Source: Phenylobacterium sp. (GTDB taxonomy: Bacteria; Pseudomonadota; Alphaproteobacteria; Caulobacterales; Caulobacteraceae). Taken from it: a stretch of 64,000 nucleotides of DNA. The notes under the pieces are model-generated. The model was not told the DNA's origin. It ran no database searches and worked only from the letters and a program-made list of their open reading frames with translations. Shown piece after piece: positions 26,078 through 34,880 of this stretch. Both the position numbers and the translations under genes were made by a program. The stretch is from NCBI RefSeq assembly GCF_030693405.1, contig NZ_JAUYAW010000047.1, positions 1 to 64,000 of the forward strand. Reading direction: 5' to 3'. How positions within the stretch are numbered: the first letter of the stretch is position 1; every line of letters starts with the position of its first letter.

Positions 26078-26605
26078 TCAGCCGTTCCAGCGTCGGACGC
26101 GGCCGACATCCACATGGACGAAGTCGGAGCCTGGATAGTAGCCGACGCCCCCGGCCTGCAGCCCCCAGGCCGCATCCCGCAATCTGGCGAGGTCGACGCC
26201 GGGCATACGGATGTCCATGGCCAGGCCGTCCATGTGCAGGCTGCGCTTGGCGACCCCGCCGCTGCCCGACTGACGCAGGGCCTCATTGGTGCGCGGCGAG
26301 CGGTAGCCGGAGATGACCTGGACCGGCTGGGCGCCGAACTCCGCCTGCAGGCTGGCCACAAGATCGAGGAGCCCCGGCGCCATGGCGTGGGTCTCACCGG
26401 TGCGATGGTCACGCAGCACCCTGGCCAGGCCGGCCAGCGCGTCCTTCACATAGGCGCCGGCCTCCCAGTAGGTGGCCGCCAGGCGCTCGCCGGTGTGCAG
26501 GTTCAAGACCGAAAGGTTGCGGGGCGCAGGGCTCGTGGCCAGGGCTGGCGTCGCCAGGGGCAAGGTGAGCGCGGCGCCGAGGAGGACGCGTCGGTTCAGA
26601 GACAT
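26078..26605 (-). CDS. DUF882 / M15-type murein endopeptidase (YcbK/MepK-like)
   Basis: A secreted 175-residue zinc peptidase. The N-terminus (MSLNRRVLLGAALTLPLATPALA) is a signal peptide with a twin-Arg-like NRR. Zinc-binding residues are visible in SLHMDGLAMDIRM (H and D) and DFVHVDVG (H). The ISGYRSPRTNEAL stretch is typical of the family, which cleaves peptide cross-links in peptidoglycan. The L,D-transpeptidase gene lies 34 bases upstream in the same direction, the same pairing as ycbB-ycbK in enterobacteria. Confidence 0.9.
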   Translation of the reverse strand: MSLNRRVLLGAALTLPLATPALATSPAPRNLSVLNLHTGERLAATYWEAGAYVKDALAGLARVLRDHRTGETHAMAPGLLDLVASLQAEFGAQPVQVISGYRSPRTNEALRQSGSGGVAKRSLHMDGLAMDIRMPGVDLARLRDAAWGLQAGGVGYYPGSDFVHVDVGRVRRWNG

Positions 26606-26639
26606 GGGACTTCTCCTGGAGCGCCAAGCCTAGCAGGCC

Positions 26640-28055
26640 CTAGCCCGCTGAGGAGGCGCATTCGCTCTGTGGCGGCACCATGTCGCGGCCAAGCTGCGCC
26701 AGGGCTTGCCGTTGCAGGGCGGCGGTGAGCTGAGCGTCCCAGCCATAGGGATCGGGCAGGAGATAGAGACCATCTTCGTCGACCAGAGCGGTGTTGTAGA
26801 CCACGAACACCGGAACCGGCTGCGCCAGATCGACCCGCCGGGTCTCGCCCTGGAGGATGGCGGCGTCGATGGCCTCTCGTGTCCAGCCCTGGCTGGCCAG
26901 CAGCAGGGTCGCCAACTCCCGGGGCTTTTCAAGGCGCATGCAGCCGTGGCTGAGGGTGCGGACAGGCCGGGCGAACGCCGCGCGGCCCGGCGTGTCGTGC
27001 AGATAGACGCCGAACGGGCTCGGCATGTCGAACTTCACCTGGCCCAGGGAATTGTTGGGTCCTGGCCGCTGCTGCAGGCGGCCATCTCGATAGATGAAGT
27101 TGTTGCGCGCCAGATAGCCCGGGTCCCGCGCGGCCCGGGGCAGGATCTCGCCCTGGGCGATGGAGGATGGCACGTTCCAAGGGGGATTGAGGACCACCGT
27201 CTCGATCCGCGAGGCGAACATCGGCGTCTTGTTGGAGGCCGCGCCGACGATGATGCGCATGTCGAGGGCGGCCGCGCCCTCGATGAACAGCGCCGCACGG
27301 GCCGCGCCGACATCAGCCTCGATCCGGGTGGCGGGCAGCGGACGGGGCAGCCATCGCCACCGCTCCAGATTAGCGTCGATCTGGGCCAGCCGCGCCTGGG
27401 CGCCTACGTTCAGGGCCGCAAGGGTGGCCGGACCGACCACGCCATCGGGCTCCAGACCGCGTAGGGCCTGATAGCGGCGGACCACCGTCTCAAGGTCTGT
27501 GTCATAGACGATCGGCGACCTTGCCGTCGCCGTGACCGCTGCGGGAGCAGCCAGCGCTTCGAACCCCTCCGCCGCCAGCCGCGCGCGCAGGGCCTCGACC
27601 TGGGGTCCCACATCCCCGGGACGCAGGACGCCTGCGGCGGGCAAGGTCCCCCAGCCGCCGGCGGCGACCTTGGCCGCATAGTCGCGCCGCGCCGCCGCAA
27701 GACGACTGTAGCGGGGATCAGCGGGCGAGAGGCCGGCGATCCAGGCCTCCACCGCGCCCTGCGCCTGGGCTGTGGCCCACTCCGCTGGAACGTCCCGACG
27801 GGCCGGCGTCAGCGTCCAAAGGGGATTGATTTCGATCGGCCGGTTGAGACGTCCCGACTCCCGCTCCGCGTAGGCCAGCAGTTCGGCGACAAGCTCATCG
27901 GAGCCGATGGGACCCGCGAGCGCAGCGGGCGGCTCAGGGGCCTGGCGCAGAAGGTCGAGCACGGCCGCCCGCTCAGGGACGGTCAGCGGGGCGGCCGCGG
28001 CGCTCACGGCGCTGGAGATCAGGAGGATGGCGGCGCACAGAGGAAGCCAGGTCAT
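26640..28055 (-). CDS. L,D-transpeptidase of the YcbB/LdtD type
   Basis: Forms 3-3 peptide cross-links or related linkages in murein. The 471-residue protein has a signal peptide (to about residue 22), a scaffold domain and a peptidoglycan-binding repeat (LETVVRRYQALRGLEPDGVVGPATLAAL split in family alignments). The YkuD catalytic domain carries the nucleophile Cys372 in SHGCMR. LNPPWNVPSSI and DMPSPFGVYLHDTP are characteristic of YcbB-type enzymes. It is upstream of, and probably co-transcribed with, the DUF882 peptidase that can cleave cross-links. Palindromic repeat DNA occupies its promoter region. Confidence 0.92.
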   Translation of the reverse strand: MTWLPLCAAILLISSAVSAAAAPLTVPERAAVLDLLRQAPEPPAALAGPIGSDELVAELLAYAERESGRLNRPIEINPLWTLTPARRDVPAEWATAQAQGAVEAWIAGLSPADPRYSRLAAARRDYAAKVAAGGWGTLPAAGVLRPGDVGPQVEALRARLAAEGFEALAAPAAVTATARSPIVYDTDLETVVRRYQALRGLEPDGVVGPATLAALNVGAQARLAQIDANLERWRWLPRPLPATRIEADVGAARAALFIEGAAALDMRIIVGAASNKTPMFASRIETVVLNPPWNVPSSIAQGEILPRAARDPGYLARNNFIYRDGRLQQRPGPNNSLGQVKFDMPSPFGVYLHDTPGRAAFARPVRTLSHGCMRLEKPRELATLLLASQGWTREAIDAAILQGETRRVDLAQPVPVFVVYNTALVDEDGLYLLPDPYGWDAQLTAALQRQALAQLGRDMVPPQSECASSAG

Positions 28056-28063
28056 CCCTTACG

Positions 28064-28182
28064 CTAGAGCATTTTCCGAGAGGTGTGACGCGGTTATCGG
28101 ATCAAAAAAGCTCTAACTTCATGATTTAGAGCCCTTTTAATCCGATCTGAATGAAACAATCAGATCGGAAAGGGATCTAGCA
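28064..28182. repeat. Intergenic palindromic repeat region
   Basis: This AT-richer stretch contains two clear dyads: GCTCTAA/TTAGAGC (28110-28132) and a perfect TCCGATCTGA-9-TCAGATCGGA (28141-28169). It begins with CTAGAGCATTTTCCGA and ends with GGGATCTAG, so the ends are roughly complementary. Base composition differs sharply from its surroundings. It resembles dispersed intergenic palindromes common in alphaproteobacterial genomes. It lies between the CZB gene and the L,D-transpeptidase gene, so it may also act in transcription of either. Confidence 0.55.
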
Positions 28183-28203
28183 CGCCGCCGAGCTGTCCCG
28201 GTT

Positions 28204-28560
28204 TCAGGCCTGAGCCATCTCGCGCTTCAGGCGGGTGAGGGCCAGGCCTACGGCGCTGGAGGCGGCCGCATAGGCGCCGCCGCTTTCCAGCATGGCTCGG
28301 GCCTGATCGGCCTGGCGGCGATTGATGACCTCGGCCACGCGACCGGCTTCCCGGTGGAATTCGGCATGGCGCTGCAGGCTTTCCTGATAGGCCGGGCGGG
28401 TTCCCAGCAGCCGCTTGGCGTCGCCATGCAGCCACCGGCCAAGCTCACAGCAGTTGTCAGCCTGGATGCTGGCCGCGTCGAGGGTGTCGCCGGTCTCAAT
28501 GGCGGTGCGCAGCTTGATCTTCCATTCGGCATGGGCGGCTACGGCATGGTCGAGATTCAT
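28204..28560 (-). CDS. Stand-alone CZB (chemoreceptor zinc-binding) domain protein
   Basis: A 118-residue all-helical protein consisting of just a CZB domain. The 3His-1Cys site is visible: His10 (AHAEW), Cys38 in NCCELGRWLHG, and His65 and His69 in RHAEFH. CZB domains bind zinc very tightly and sense zinc or hypochlorous acid at the cysteine, usually fused to chemoreceptors or diguanylate cyclases. There is no effector domain here, so it probably signals through a partner or buffers zinc. GGAGG lies about 10 bases before the ATG. Confidence 0.85.
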   Translation of the reverse strand: MNLDHAVAAHAEWKIKLRTAIETGDTLDAASIQADNCCELGRWLHGDAKRLLGTRPAYQESLQRHAEFHREAGRVAEVINRRQADQARAMLESGGAYAAASSAVGLALTRLKREMAQA

Positions 28561-28802
28561 GGGGTTTCGTCCTCCGACGTGAGCATGCCGCCTTTTGCGG
28601 CTGAGGCATCTTTTGAGGTTTGCAGGCCTAACAAAGCTTCACCGGTGCGCCCCGCCTGATGGGCTAGGCCGTATGGCCAGGGCAGCGCTCGCAAGGGCCT
28701 CACCCCGCGCCTTTCCTGGCCGCCCACGGCGCAAGCGCCATTGCATGGCGCGGGGACTGGGCTAGCTTGCCGCCACAATTCGCAAGGGGCGCGCATATCC
28801 AA

Positions 28803-29348
28803 ATGCTTCATCCATCCAAGCTGGCCCTGGCGGCCACCTGCCTGCTCGGACTATCGGCCTGTGGTCAGGGCGGCGGAGAGGCCTCCACGTCGGCCGAGGC
28901 CGCCAAGGCCCCGGCGGCCCAGCCGACGGCCGCCGAGCAGCAGGCCCTGCTGGCCGCCCTCCCCGCCCCCTACAACACCGGCGACCTGGAGAATGGCCGC
29001 CGGCAGTTCGGCCTCTGCCGGTCCTGCCATACGGTCGCCGAGGGCGGCCCCAACCTGACCGGCCCCAATCTCCATGGGGTCTTCGGCCGCAACGCCGGCG
29101 CCGTGGAGGGCTATCGCTATTCCGAGGCCCTGCAGACGGCGGGCTTCACCTGGGACGCCGAACGCCTCGACGCCTGGCTCGCCAACCCGCGAACCTATCT
29201 GCCGGGCAATCGCATGACCTTCGCCGGCCTGGCTGATGCGAAGAAGCGGCTGGATCTCATCGCCTATCTGAAGGTGGAGTCTGGCTTCGCCGCATCTTCC
29301 ACGCCTGTGGCGACCGAAGCCGCCCCTGCGGCGGAGGCAGACCTCTAA
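28803..29348 (+). CDS. Lipoprotein class I cytochrome c
   Basis: A 181-residue protein with a lipobox LSAC (Cys20), an Ala/Pro-rich linker and one cytochrome c domain. The haem site is CRSCH (72-76) with axial Met138 in GNRMTF. GPNLHGVFGR and GYRYSEAL match c2/c552-like cytochromes. It is probably anchored to the inner membrane facing the periplasm, carrying electrons between bc1 and an oxidase. I chose ATG 28803; an open frame from 28767 adds residues that would spoil the signal sequence. An intrinsic terminator follows at the stop codon. Confidence 0.9.
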   Translation: MLHPSKLALAATCLLGLSACGQGGGEASTSAEAAKAPAAQPTAAEQQALLAALPAPYNTGDLENGRRQFGLCRSCHTVAEGGPNLTGPNLHGVFGRNAGAVEGYRYSEALQTAGFTWDAERLDAWLANPRTYLPGNRMTFAGLADAKKRLDLIAYLKVESGFAASSTPVATEAAPAAEADL

Positions 29349-29370
29349 TACGCGCGAAACGCGTGTTTTT
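29348..29370 (+). terminator. Intrinsic terminator after cytochrome c gene
   Basis: ATACGCG pairs with CGCGTGT (one T-G pair) across a CGAAA loop, followed by TTTT. It begins at the last base of the stop codon. Confidence 0.75.
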
Positions 29371-29376
29371 GGTCTA

Positions 29377-29535
29377 TGCAATCTTGACGGTCGCCCGTCA
29401 GACGCCCACCTTGGGTGGGTCGAGATTGCATTGCATCTGTCGATCCCGATGACCGCTCCTGGACCCCGGCCCAGGAGCACCCCCAATCCTGACGACTTGG
29501 CCTTCCTCCCCTCGGGAGGAAGGCCTTTCTTTCTC
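29377..29535 (+). ncRNA. Candidate structured small RNA with own terminator
   Basis: The 190 bases between the cytochrome terminator and the convergent RND gene hold four helices in order. A closing stem TGCAATCTTGAC/GTCGAGATTGCA (29377-29430) encloses two competing hairpins, GACGG-TCGC-CCGTC and CCCACC-TTG-GGTGGG. Next comes GCTCCTGG-8-CCAGGAGC (29455-29478), and last a 12-pair hairpin followed by a T-rich run (29499-29535). The closing stem has a T-G pair on the + strand that would be a C-A mismatch on the other, favouring + strand transcription. No good promoter is visible and I recognise no known family, so this could instead be the 3' UTR of the RND transcript. Confidence 0.4.
29499..29535 (+). 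terminator. Strong intrinsic terminator
   Basis: Perfect 12-pair stem (GGCCTTCCTCCC/GGGAGGAAGGCC) with a CTC loop, followed by TTTCTTTCTC on the + strand. It lies 16 bases past the stop of the leftward RND gene and may stop transcripts from both sides. Confidence 0.8.
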
Positions 29536-29540
29536 AGCGA

Positions 29541-32500
29541 TTATTCGGCGGCGTTGGCGACCCTGGCCTGCTCGGCCTCTTCGAAGGCTTCGATCCGCCG
29601 AGCCATGTGCTCCGGCGACTTCGTGAAGCGGGCCAGCAGGTTGTAGAAGATCGGCACGATGAACAGGGTCAGCAGGGTGGCGAAGATCGCCCCGAAGAAG
29701 ATGACCACGCCGATGGTGCGACGGGCCTCGCCGCCAGCCCCACCCCAGACGATCAGGGGGACAGCCCCGGCCGCCGCCGAGATCGAGGTCATGATGATCG
29801 GCCGCAGGCGCAGGGTGGCCGCCTCGATCACCGCCTCGCGAATGGACAGACCCTCGTCGCGGAGCTGGTTGGCGAACTCCACAATGAGGATGCCGTTCTT
29901 GGCGGCGATGCCCACCAGGATGATCAGTCCGATCTGACTGTAGGTGTTTATGGTGGAGCCGGCGACCAGCAGGCCAAACAGCCCCCCCAGGGCCGCCACC
30001 GGGACAGTGAGCATGATGACGCCGGGATGGATCCAGCTTTCGAACTGGGCGGCCAGAACCAGGAAGACCAGCAGCAGGGCCATGCCGAAGGCCAGGCCCA
30101 CGGCCCCGCCCGCCTCCAGATAGTCCCGCGCCCCGCCGCCCCACAGCACCGCCACGCCTCCGGGCTGTTTGGCCACCTCGGCCTCGAAGAAGGCGATGGC
30201 GTCGCCGATCGTGTAGCCGGGGTTCAGCTGGGCCGTGAGATCGATGGACCTTGACCGGTCGGTCCGTTCGCGATCGGGGGTGTCGCCACGAACCTCTGTG
30301 GTGACCACCGAGGCCAGCGGGATGACGGCGCCGGAGTCTGACCGGACATAGAGGTTGTTCAGATCCTCCTGGCTCATCCGCTGATCGCGGTTGGTCTGCA
30401 GGATGACGTCGAACTCGCGGCCGTCGCGGATATAGGTCGTCACCCGCCGCGAGCCGAACATGGTTTCGAGCGCCCGGCCCACCGCCTGGGTCGAGACGCC
30501 GAGCGCTGCGGCCTGTTCACGGTTGATCGTCACCAGCAGCCGCGGCGAGGTGGGCTCGTAGTCCATCCGCACCCGGGTCAGGCCCGGATTGTTCTCCGCC
30601 GCAGCCTGGATCGGCCGCAGCCAGGCGGCGATCTGTTCGTAGTCGGCGCCGATGGCGACCAGGTCGACGCTGTTGCCTTCGCTGCCGCGCAGAGCGGGAC
30701 GGACAAAGGCTGTGGCCCGCACCGAGGTGATCGCGGAGAACTCCTTGTTGAGCTGGGCCGCCAGCTCATTGGAATCCATCGCATCGCGTCCCTCGCCGAC
30801 ATTCACATTGGCGTTGGCCGTGTTGTACTGCAGGCCGCCGAACCGGGGCATGGAGATGAGGTAACGGGACACTGTCCCCTCCTCATAGAGCTCCATCAGG
30901 CGGGCCTCGATCTGCTTGGCCGCCTCGAAGGTGTAATCGTAGCCCGCGCCCTCCGGACCGGAGATGGAGATATCGACCCGGCCGCGATCCTCCTCCGGCA
31001 CCAGTTCGCTCGGGAGGTACCGGAAGACGCCAAAGGCCGCCACGGCCAGAACGACGACGAGCACGCCAGTCGCCCAGGTGGCGGAGCGGCGGCCGAGCAG
31101 GAAGTCCAGGGAGGCATGGTAGGAGGCCCGAAGCCGCATCATGGCCCCGTCCACGGTGCGGGCCACATAGCCCTGACCCTGGGCCGGCCGCAGGAGCAGC
31201 GAGGCCAGCATCGGAGACAGGCTGAGCGCCAGCAGGGATGAGAAGGCCACCGCCGCGGCGACCGCCACGGCCAGTTCCACGAACAGCCGGCCGATGTAGC
31301 CCGGCAGGAACATCAGCGGCGCGAACACCGAGATCAGGACGATCGTCGTCGCGACCACGGCGAAGAACACCTGACGGGTGCCCCGCTGGGCCGCCACCGG
31401 GGCGGGCTCGCCCTCGTCGATCCGTCGCTGGATATTCTCCACCACCACGATGGCGTCATCGACCACCAGACCGATGGCCAGGACCAGGGCCAGCAGGGTC
31501 AACAGGTTGAGCGAGAAGCCGAGCGGCGCCAGGACGATGAAGGTCGAGAGAATGCAGATCGGGGCGACGATGGTCGGGATGATGGCCGCCCGCCAGGTGC
31601 CCAGGAAGATGAAGTTCACCAACCCGACCACGGCCAGGCAGATGGCCATGGTGTACCAGACCTCCTCGAGGGCGTGCCGGGTGAAGATGGTGAAGTCCAC
31701 CGCCACGTCGAGCTTCGTGCCCTCCGGCAGGCCGCGGTTCAGTTCCGGCAGGATGGCCCGGACGCCGTCCGAAATTTCGAGATCGTTGGCCTGGGACTGG
31801 CGGGTGATGGGGATGCCCACCTGATCGCGGCCGTTGGAGCGGAACATCCGGCGCCGCTCGTCCGCCTCCTCCGACACCCGGGCGATATCCCCCAGGCGGG
31901 TGACGTAGCCGCCGCCCTCGGCGGTGCGGACCGGCAGGTTGGCGAATTCCTCAGGGGTGGAATAGCCGCGGGCGACGCGGATGGTGAAGTCCTTGGCCGC
32001 AGACTCCAGGGAACCGGCCGGCAGCTCGAGGTTCTGCGAGTTCAGCGCGGTCTCGACGTCGTTGACCGTGATGCCGCGCGAGGCCATCGCCTGGGGATCG
32101 AGCCAGATGCGCATGGCGTAGTTCTGGGCGCCGCCGACGCCGACCTGGGCCACGCCCGGCACGGTGGACACGCGCTCGACGATGTAGCGCTGGGCGTAGT
32201 CCGTCAGCTGCAGCCGGTTGAGCGTGGTCGAGGACAGGGCCAGGAACATGATCGGCTGGGCGTCGGCGTCAGCCTTGCGGATCTGCGGCGGGTCGGCCTG
32301 CAGCGGCAGGTTGGCCGAAACCCGGGAGACGGCGTCACGCACGTCGTTAGCCGCGGCGTCGAGGTCGCGGCTGAGCTTGAACTGAATGTTGATACGCGAG
32401 GAGCCGTCCCGCGAGCCGGAGGTCATCCGGTCGACGCCCTCGATCCCGGCGACCTGGCGCTCGATGACCTCGGTGATCCGCTCTTCGATCACCTCAGACG

Positions 32501-32663
32501 AGGCGCCCCGGTAGTCGGTGCTGATCGAGATGACCGGGGGATCGACCGCCGGCAGTTCCCGGACCGTCAGCTGGGTGAAGGAGGCCAGGCCGACGACGCA
32601 GAGGATGATCGAGGCGACGGCGGCGAAGACCGGGCGGCGGACGGAGAGGTCGGAGAGCGTCAT
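29541..32663 (-). CDS. RND efflux transporter permease (HAE1/AcrB type)
   Basis: Proton-driven inner-membrane pump of 1040 residues, the normal size for hydrophobe/amphiphile RND exporters. It starts MTLSDLSVRRPVFAAVASII and has two halves with large periplasmic loops. The proton-relay Asp pair is visible in AIGLVVDDAIVVVENI of TM4, and GIAAKNGILIVEFANQLRDEG is the conserved TM10-11 region. It starts inside the last codons of the membrane-fusion gene (4-base overlap), forming a two-gene operon. No outer-membrane TolC-like gene is adjacent. Substrates are unknown. Confidence 0.93.
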   Translation of the reverse strand: MTLSDLSVRRPVFAAVASIILCVVGLASFTQLTVRELPAVDPPVISISTDYRGASSEVIEERITEVIERQVAGIEGVDRMTSGSRDGSSRINIQFKLSRDLDAAANDVRDAVSRVSANLPLQADPPQIRKADADAQPIMFLALSSTTLNRLQLTDYAQRYIVERVSTVPGVAQVGVGGAQNYAMRIWLDPQAMASRGITVNDVETALNSQNLELPAGSLESAAKDFTIRVARGYSTPEEFANLPVRTAEGGGYVTRLGDIARVSEEADERRRMFRSNGRDQVGIPITRQSQANDLEISDGVRAILPELNRGLPEGTKLDVAVDFTIFTRHALEEVWYTMAICLAVVGLVNFIFLGTWRAAIIPTIVAPICILSTFIVLAPLGFSLNLLTLLALVLAIGLVVDDAIVVVENIQRRIDEGEPAPVAAQRGTRQVFFAVVATTIVLISVFAPLMFLPGYIGRLFVELAVAVAAAVAFSSLLALSLSPMLASLLLRPAQGQGYVARTVDGAMMRLRASYHASLDFLLGRRSATWATGVLVVVLAVAAFGVFRYLPSELVPEEDRGRVDISISGPEGAGYDYTFEAAKQIEARLMELYEEGTVSRYLISMPRFGGLQYNTANANVNVGEGRDAMDSNELAAQLNKEFSAITSVRATAFVRPALRGSEGNSVDLVAIGADYEQIAAWLRPIQAAAENNPGLTRVRMDYEPTSPRLLVTINREQAAALGVSTQAVGRALETMFGSRRVTTYIRDGREFDVILQTNRDQRMSQEDLNNLYVRSDSGAVIPLASVVTTEVRGDTPDRERTDRSRSIDLTAQLNPGYTIGDAIAFFEAEVAKQPGGVAVLWGGGARDYLEAGGAVGLAFGMALLLVFLVLAAQFESWIHPGVIMLTVPVAALGGLFGLLVAGSTINTYSQIGLIILVGIAAKNGILIVEFANQLRDEGLSIREAVIEAATLRLRPIIMTSISAAAGAVPLIVWGGAGGEARRTIGVVIFFGAIFATLLTLFIVPIFYNLLARFTKSPEHMARRIEAFEEAEQARVANAAE

Positions 32664-33802
32664 GCGCCTGGCCGTTCGCTGGCGACCTGCACACGTGCCA
32701 CATCAGCCGCATCCAGGGTTTCAGCCACCTGGACGGGTTGGCCGCCGGTCACCTTGTTGACGCCGTTGGCGACGATCCGGTCCCCGGCCGCGAGGCCGTC
32801 CCGGATCTCGACGAAACCGTCCTGGCGGGCGCCGGAGACCACCGGGCGCTGCTCGGCCCGGGTGGGCCCCTCGCCTTGAGAGATCACAAAGACGAAGGCC
32901 GATGCGCCCTGCACGGCGAGCGCCGCTTCGGGGACGGCCAGGCTTTCGCGTTGCCCCCGGGACAGGGCCACGCGGATCATCATGCCGGGCTTCAGATAGC
33001 CGTCCGGGTTGGGGAAGATGGCCCGGGCGGTGATGGCGCGGGTCGCCTCGTCCACCCGGGTGTCCAGGGTGTCGATCCGCCCGGTGATCACCATGTCGGG
33101 ATAGACGTCGGTCCGGGCGCGGATGGTCTGGCCGGCGGCGAGACCGGAGAGATAGCGTTCAGGCACCTGGAAATCGACGCGCACCGCCGAGAGGTCATCC
33201 AGGGTGACGATAGCCGCACCCGGGTTGACCAGGGCGCCGGGCGCGATGTCGGTCAGGCCGACTACGCCGGCGAAGGGCGCGCGGATAAGCCGGTCGCCCT
33301 GACGGGCCTGGGCGGCCGAGAGATCGGCCTGGGCGGTGAGGTAGGCGGCTTCATGCTCGTCCACCGCGGCCTTGGAGGCGAAACCGCGTTCAGCCAGGGT
33401 GCGCCAGCGCTCCAGGGTCCGCTCAGCCTGGGCGACCCGGGCGCGGGCCTGCTCGACCCCGGCATTCTGTTCGGCGTCCTTCAGCTCCACCAGAACCGCG
33501 CCCTGGGCCACATACTGGCCGTCGGTGAACCGCACCCGCTCGACCAGCTGGGTCGCCGCTGCGGTCAGGGTGACCGACTGCCGCCCCTTGGCCACGCCCA
33601 GCAGCTCCACGGTGTCGTTGAAGGTGTGGTTCTGCACCAGGGTCGCGGCGACCGGGACGCCCCCACCCCCGGGTCCGCCTGGTCCGCCCGGCCCCTTGGC
33701 CTGTGGGGTGGCGGCGCCGAAGCCCATCCGCAGGCCCCCGACCACCACCATCAGCCCCAGGATCACCAGCGCGCCGACGAGGAAGAAGTGACGTCTCAGC
33801 AA
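32660..33802 (-). CDS. RND efflux periplasmic adaptor (membrane fusion protein)
   Basis: A 380-residue adaptor linking the RND pump to an outer-membrane channel. It has one N-terminal membrane helix, a Gly/Pro-rich linker, a lipoyl-like half domain (RFTDGQYVAQGAVLVEL), a coiled-coil hairpin (EQARARVAQAERTLERWRTL), the second half (RAPFAGVVGLTDIAPGALV) and beta-barrel domains. The stop overlaps the pump start by 4 bases. First gene of the operon; a large palindrome lies 98 bases upstream. Confidence 0.92.
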   Translation of the reverse strand: MLRRHFFLVGALVILGLMVVVGGLRMGFGAATPQAKGPGGPGGPGGGGVPVAATLVQNHTFNDTVELLGVAKGRQSVTLTAAATQLVERVRFTDGQYVAQGAVLVELKDAEQNAGVEQARARVAQAERTLERWRTLAERGFASKAAVDEHEAAYLTAQADLSAAQARQGDRLIRAPFAGVVGLTDIAPGALVNPGAAIVTLDDLSAVRVDFQVPERYLSGLAAGQTIRARTDVYPDMVITGRIDTLDTRVDEATRAITARAIFPNPDGYLKPGMMIRVALSRGQRESLAVPEAALAVQGASAFVFVISQGEGPTRAEQRPVVSGARQDGFVEIRDGLAAGDRIVANGVNKVTGGQPVQVAETLDAADVARVQVASERPGA

Positions 33803-33899
33803 TGGGGGCTCCGTCGCCCCGGAGATGGAGCGTGTGACAAGCGGGACATGGACTACGGGACTCAGCCTTCAGGCATAGGCTTGGTCTGATGACATAGAG

Positions 33900-33935
33900 A
33901 TGGCCATACGTTTCGCGACGGAAACGTATGGCCAT
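33900..33935. promoter_or_regulatory. 36-base perfect palindrome, likely operator of the RND operon
   Basis: Two 15-base arms (ATGGCCATACGTTTC and its exact complement) flank a 6-base centre. It lies 98 bases before the adaptor gene start. TetR/AcrR-family repressors of efflux pumps bind such dyads. No regulator gene is next to it. It is too long and perfect to be chance, but lacks a T-tract, so a terminator is less likely. Confidence 0.6.
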
Positions 33936-34038
33936 TGGTTATAGTGTTCGGGCGCGCGAGCCGAAAAGATGCACGGCGGCGCCTATGAAATTAGCGATCG
34001 GCGATCCGGGCGCGGGCCGCCCCCGGTTCGCCGCGGCC

Positions 34039-34806
34039 TCAGGCGTCGTAGCCGGGCGATTCGCGATCGAGCCGGCGCAGGCAGCCCGGCCAGGCGAGCT
34101 TGCCGCCGATGCCCCGAGCGACCTGAGACTTCACCTCGGCCTGGGCGGCTTCCGGGGCGAACAGCACGTTCTCCCGGCCCGCCGACAAGGCCATGACCTG
34201 CTGCTTGCAGGCCCGTTCCAGATAGAACATGCCGATCCAGCAGTCAGCGGCGGAGTCGCCCACCGAAAGCGTGCCGTGGTTGCGCAGCAGCATCAGGGTC
34301 TTGTCGCCAATGTCGGCCACCAGACGCTCACGCTCGTCCAGGTTCAGGGCGATGCCTTCATAGTCGTGATAGGCCAGACGCGGCAGAACGATCAGGGCAT
34401 GCTGCGACAGGGGCAGCAGGCCTTCCCGCTGGGCGGCCACCGCGACGCCCTGGTCCGAATGCAGATGCATCACGAACTTGGCGTCCTCCCGGGCCTCATG
34501 GATGGCCGAGTGGATGGTGAAGCCCGCCGGATTGATGAAGTAGGGCGTGTCCTGGAGGATGTTGCCCGCAAGGTCGATCTTCACCAGGGACGAGGCGGTG
34601 ATCTCCTCGAACAGCATCCCGTAGGGATTGATCAGGAAGTGGTGTTCGGGGCCAGGAATACGCGCAGAGATGTGGGTGTAGATCAGGTCGTCCCACCCAT
34701 GCAGGGCCACCAGCCGGTAGAGGGCGGCCAGCTCAACCCGAGCCTGCCACTCCTCGGTGCTCACCTTGCCTTGCAGCGACATGACGCCAGCAGATCCATC
34801 GGCCAT
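34039..34806 (-). CDS. Class II aldolase/adducin family protein
   Basis: A 255-residue zinc-dependent aldolase-fold protein. Metal ligands are visible in FVMHLHSDQGVAVAA (two His) and LMLLRNHGTLSVG (His). HGWDDLIYTHISARIPG and FLINPYGMLFEEITAS are typical of the group often annotated as class II aldolases without known substrate. AGGGAGG about 5 bases before ATG 34806 fixes the start; the frame is open to 34884. It is 74 bases downstream of the glycerol kinase gene, probably by chance rather than function. Confidence 0.9.
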   Translation of the reverse strand: MADGSAGVMSLQGKVSTEEWQARVELAALYRLVALHGWDDLIYTHISARIPGPEHHFLINPYGMLFEEITASSLVKIDLAGNILQDTPYFINPAGFTIHSAIHEAREDAKFVMHLHSDQGVAVAAQREGLLPLSQHALIVLPRLAYHDYEGIALNLDERERLVADIGDKTLMLLRNHGTLSVGDSAADCWIGMFYLERACKQQVMALSAGRENVLFAPEAAQAEVKSQVARGIGGKLAWPGCLRRLDRESPGYDA

Positions 34807-34880
34807 GGCGGCCTCCCTTGGTTCTTGTTCTTCGACGCTAAAGTCCTCCCCGCGGTTCCTAGCGTCAAGGGCCAGGACGC

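Noticed and set aside
29431-29646. Short + strand frame in the small RNA region
   Set aside because: It runs through the terminator hairpin and into the antisense of the RND gene; no ribosome site.
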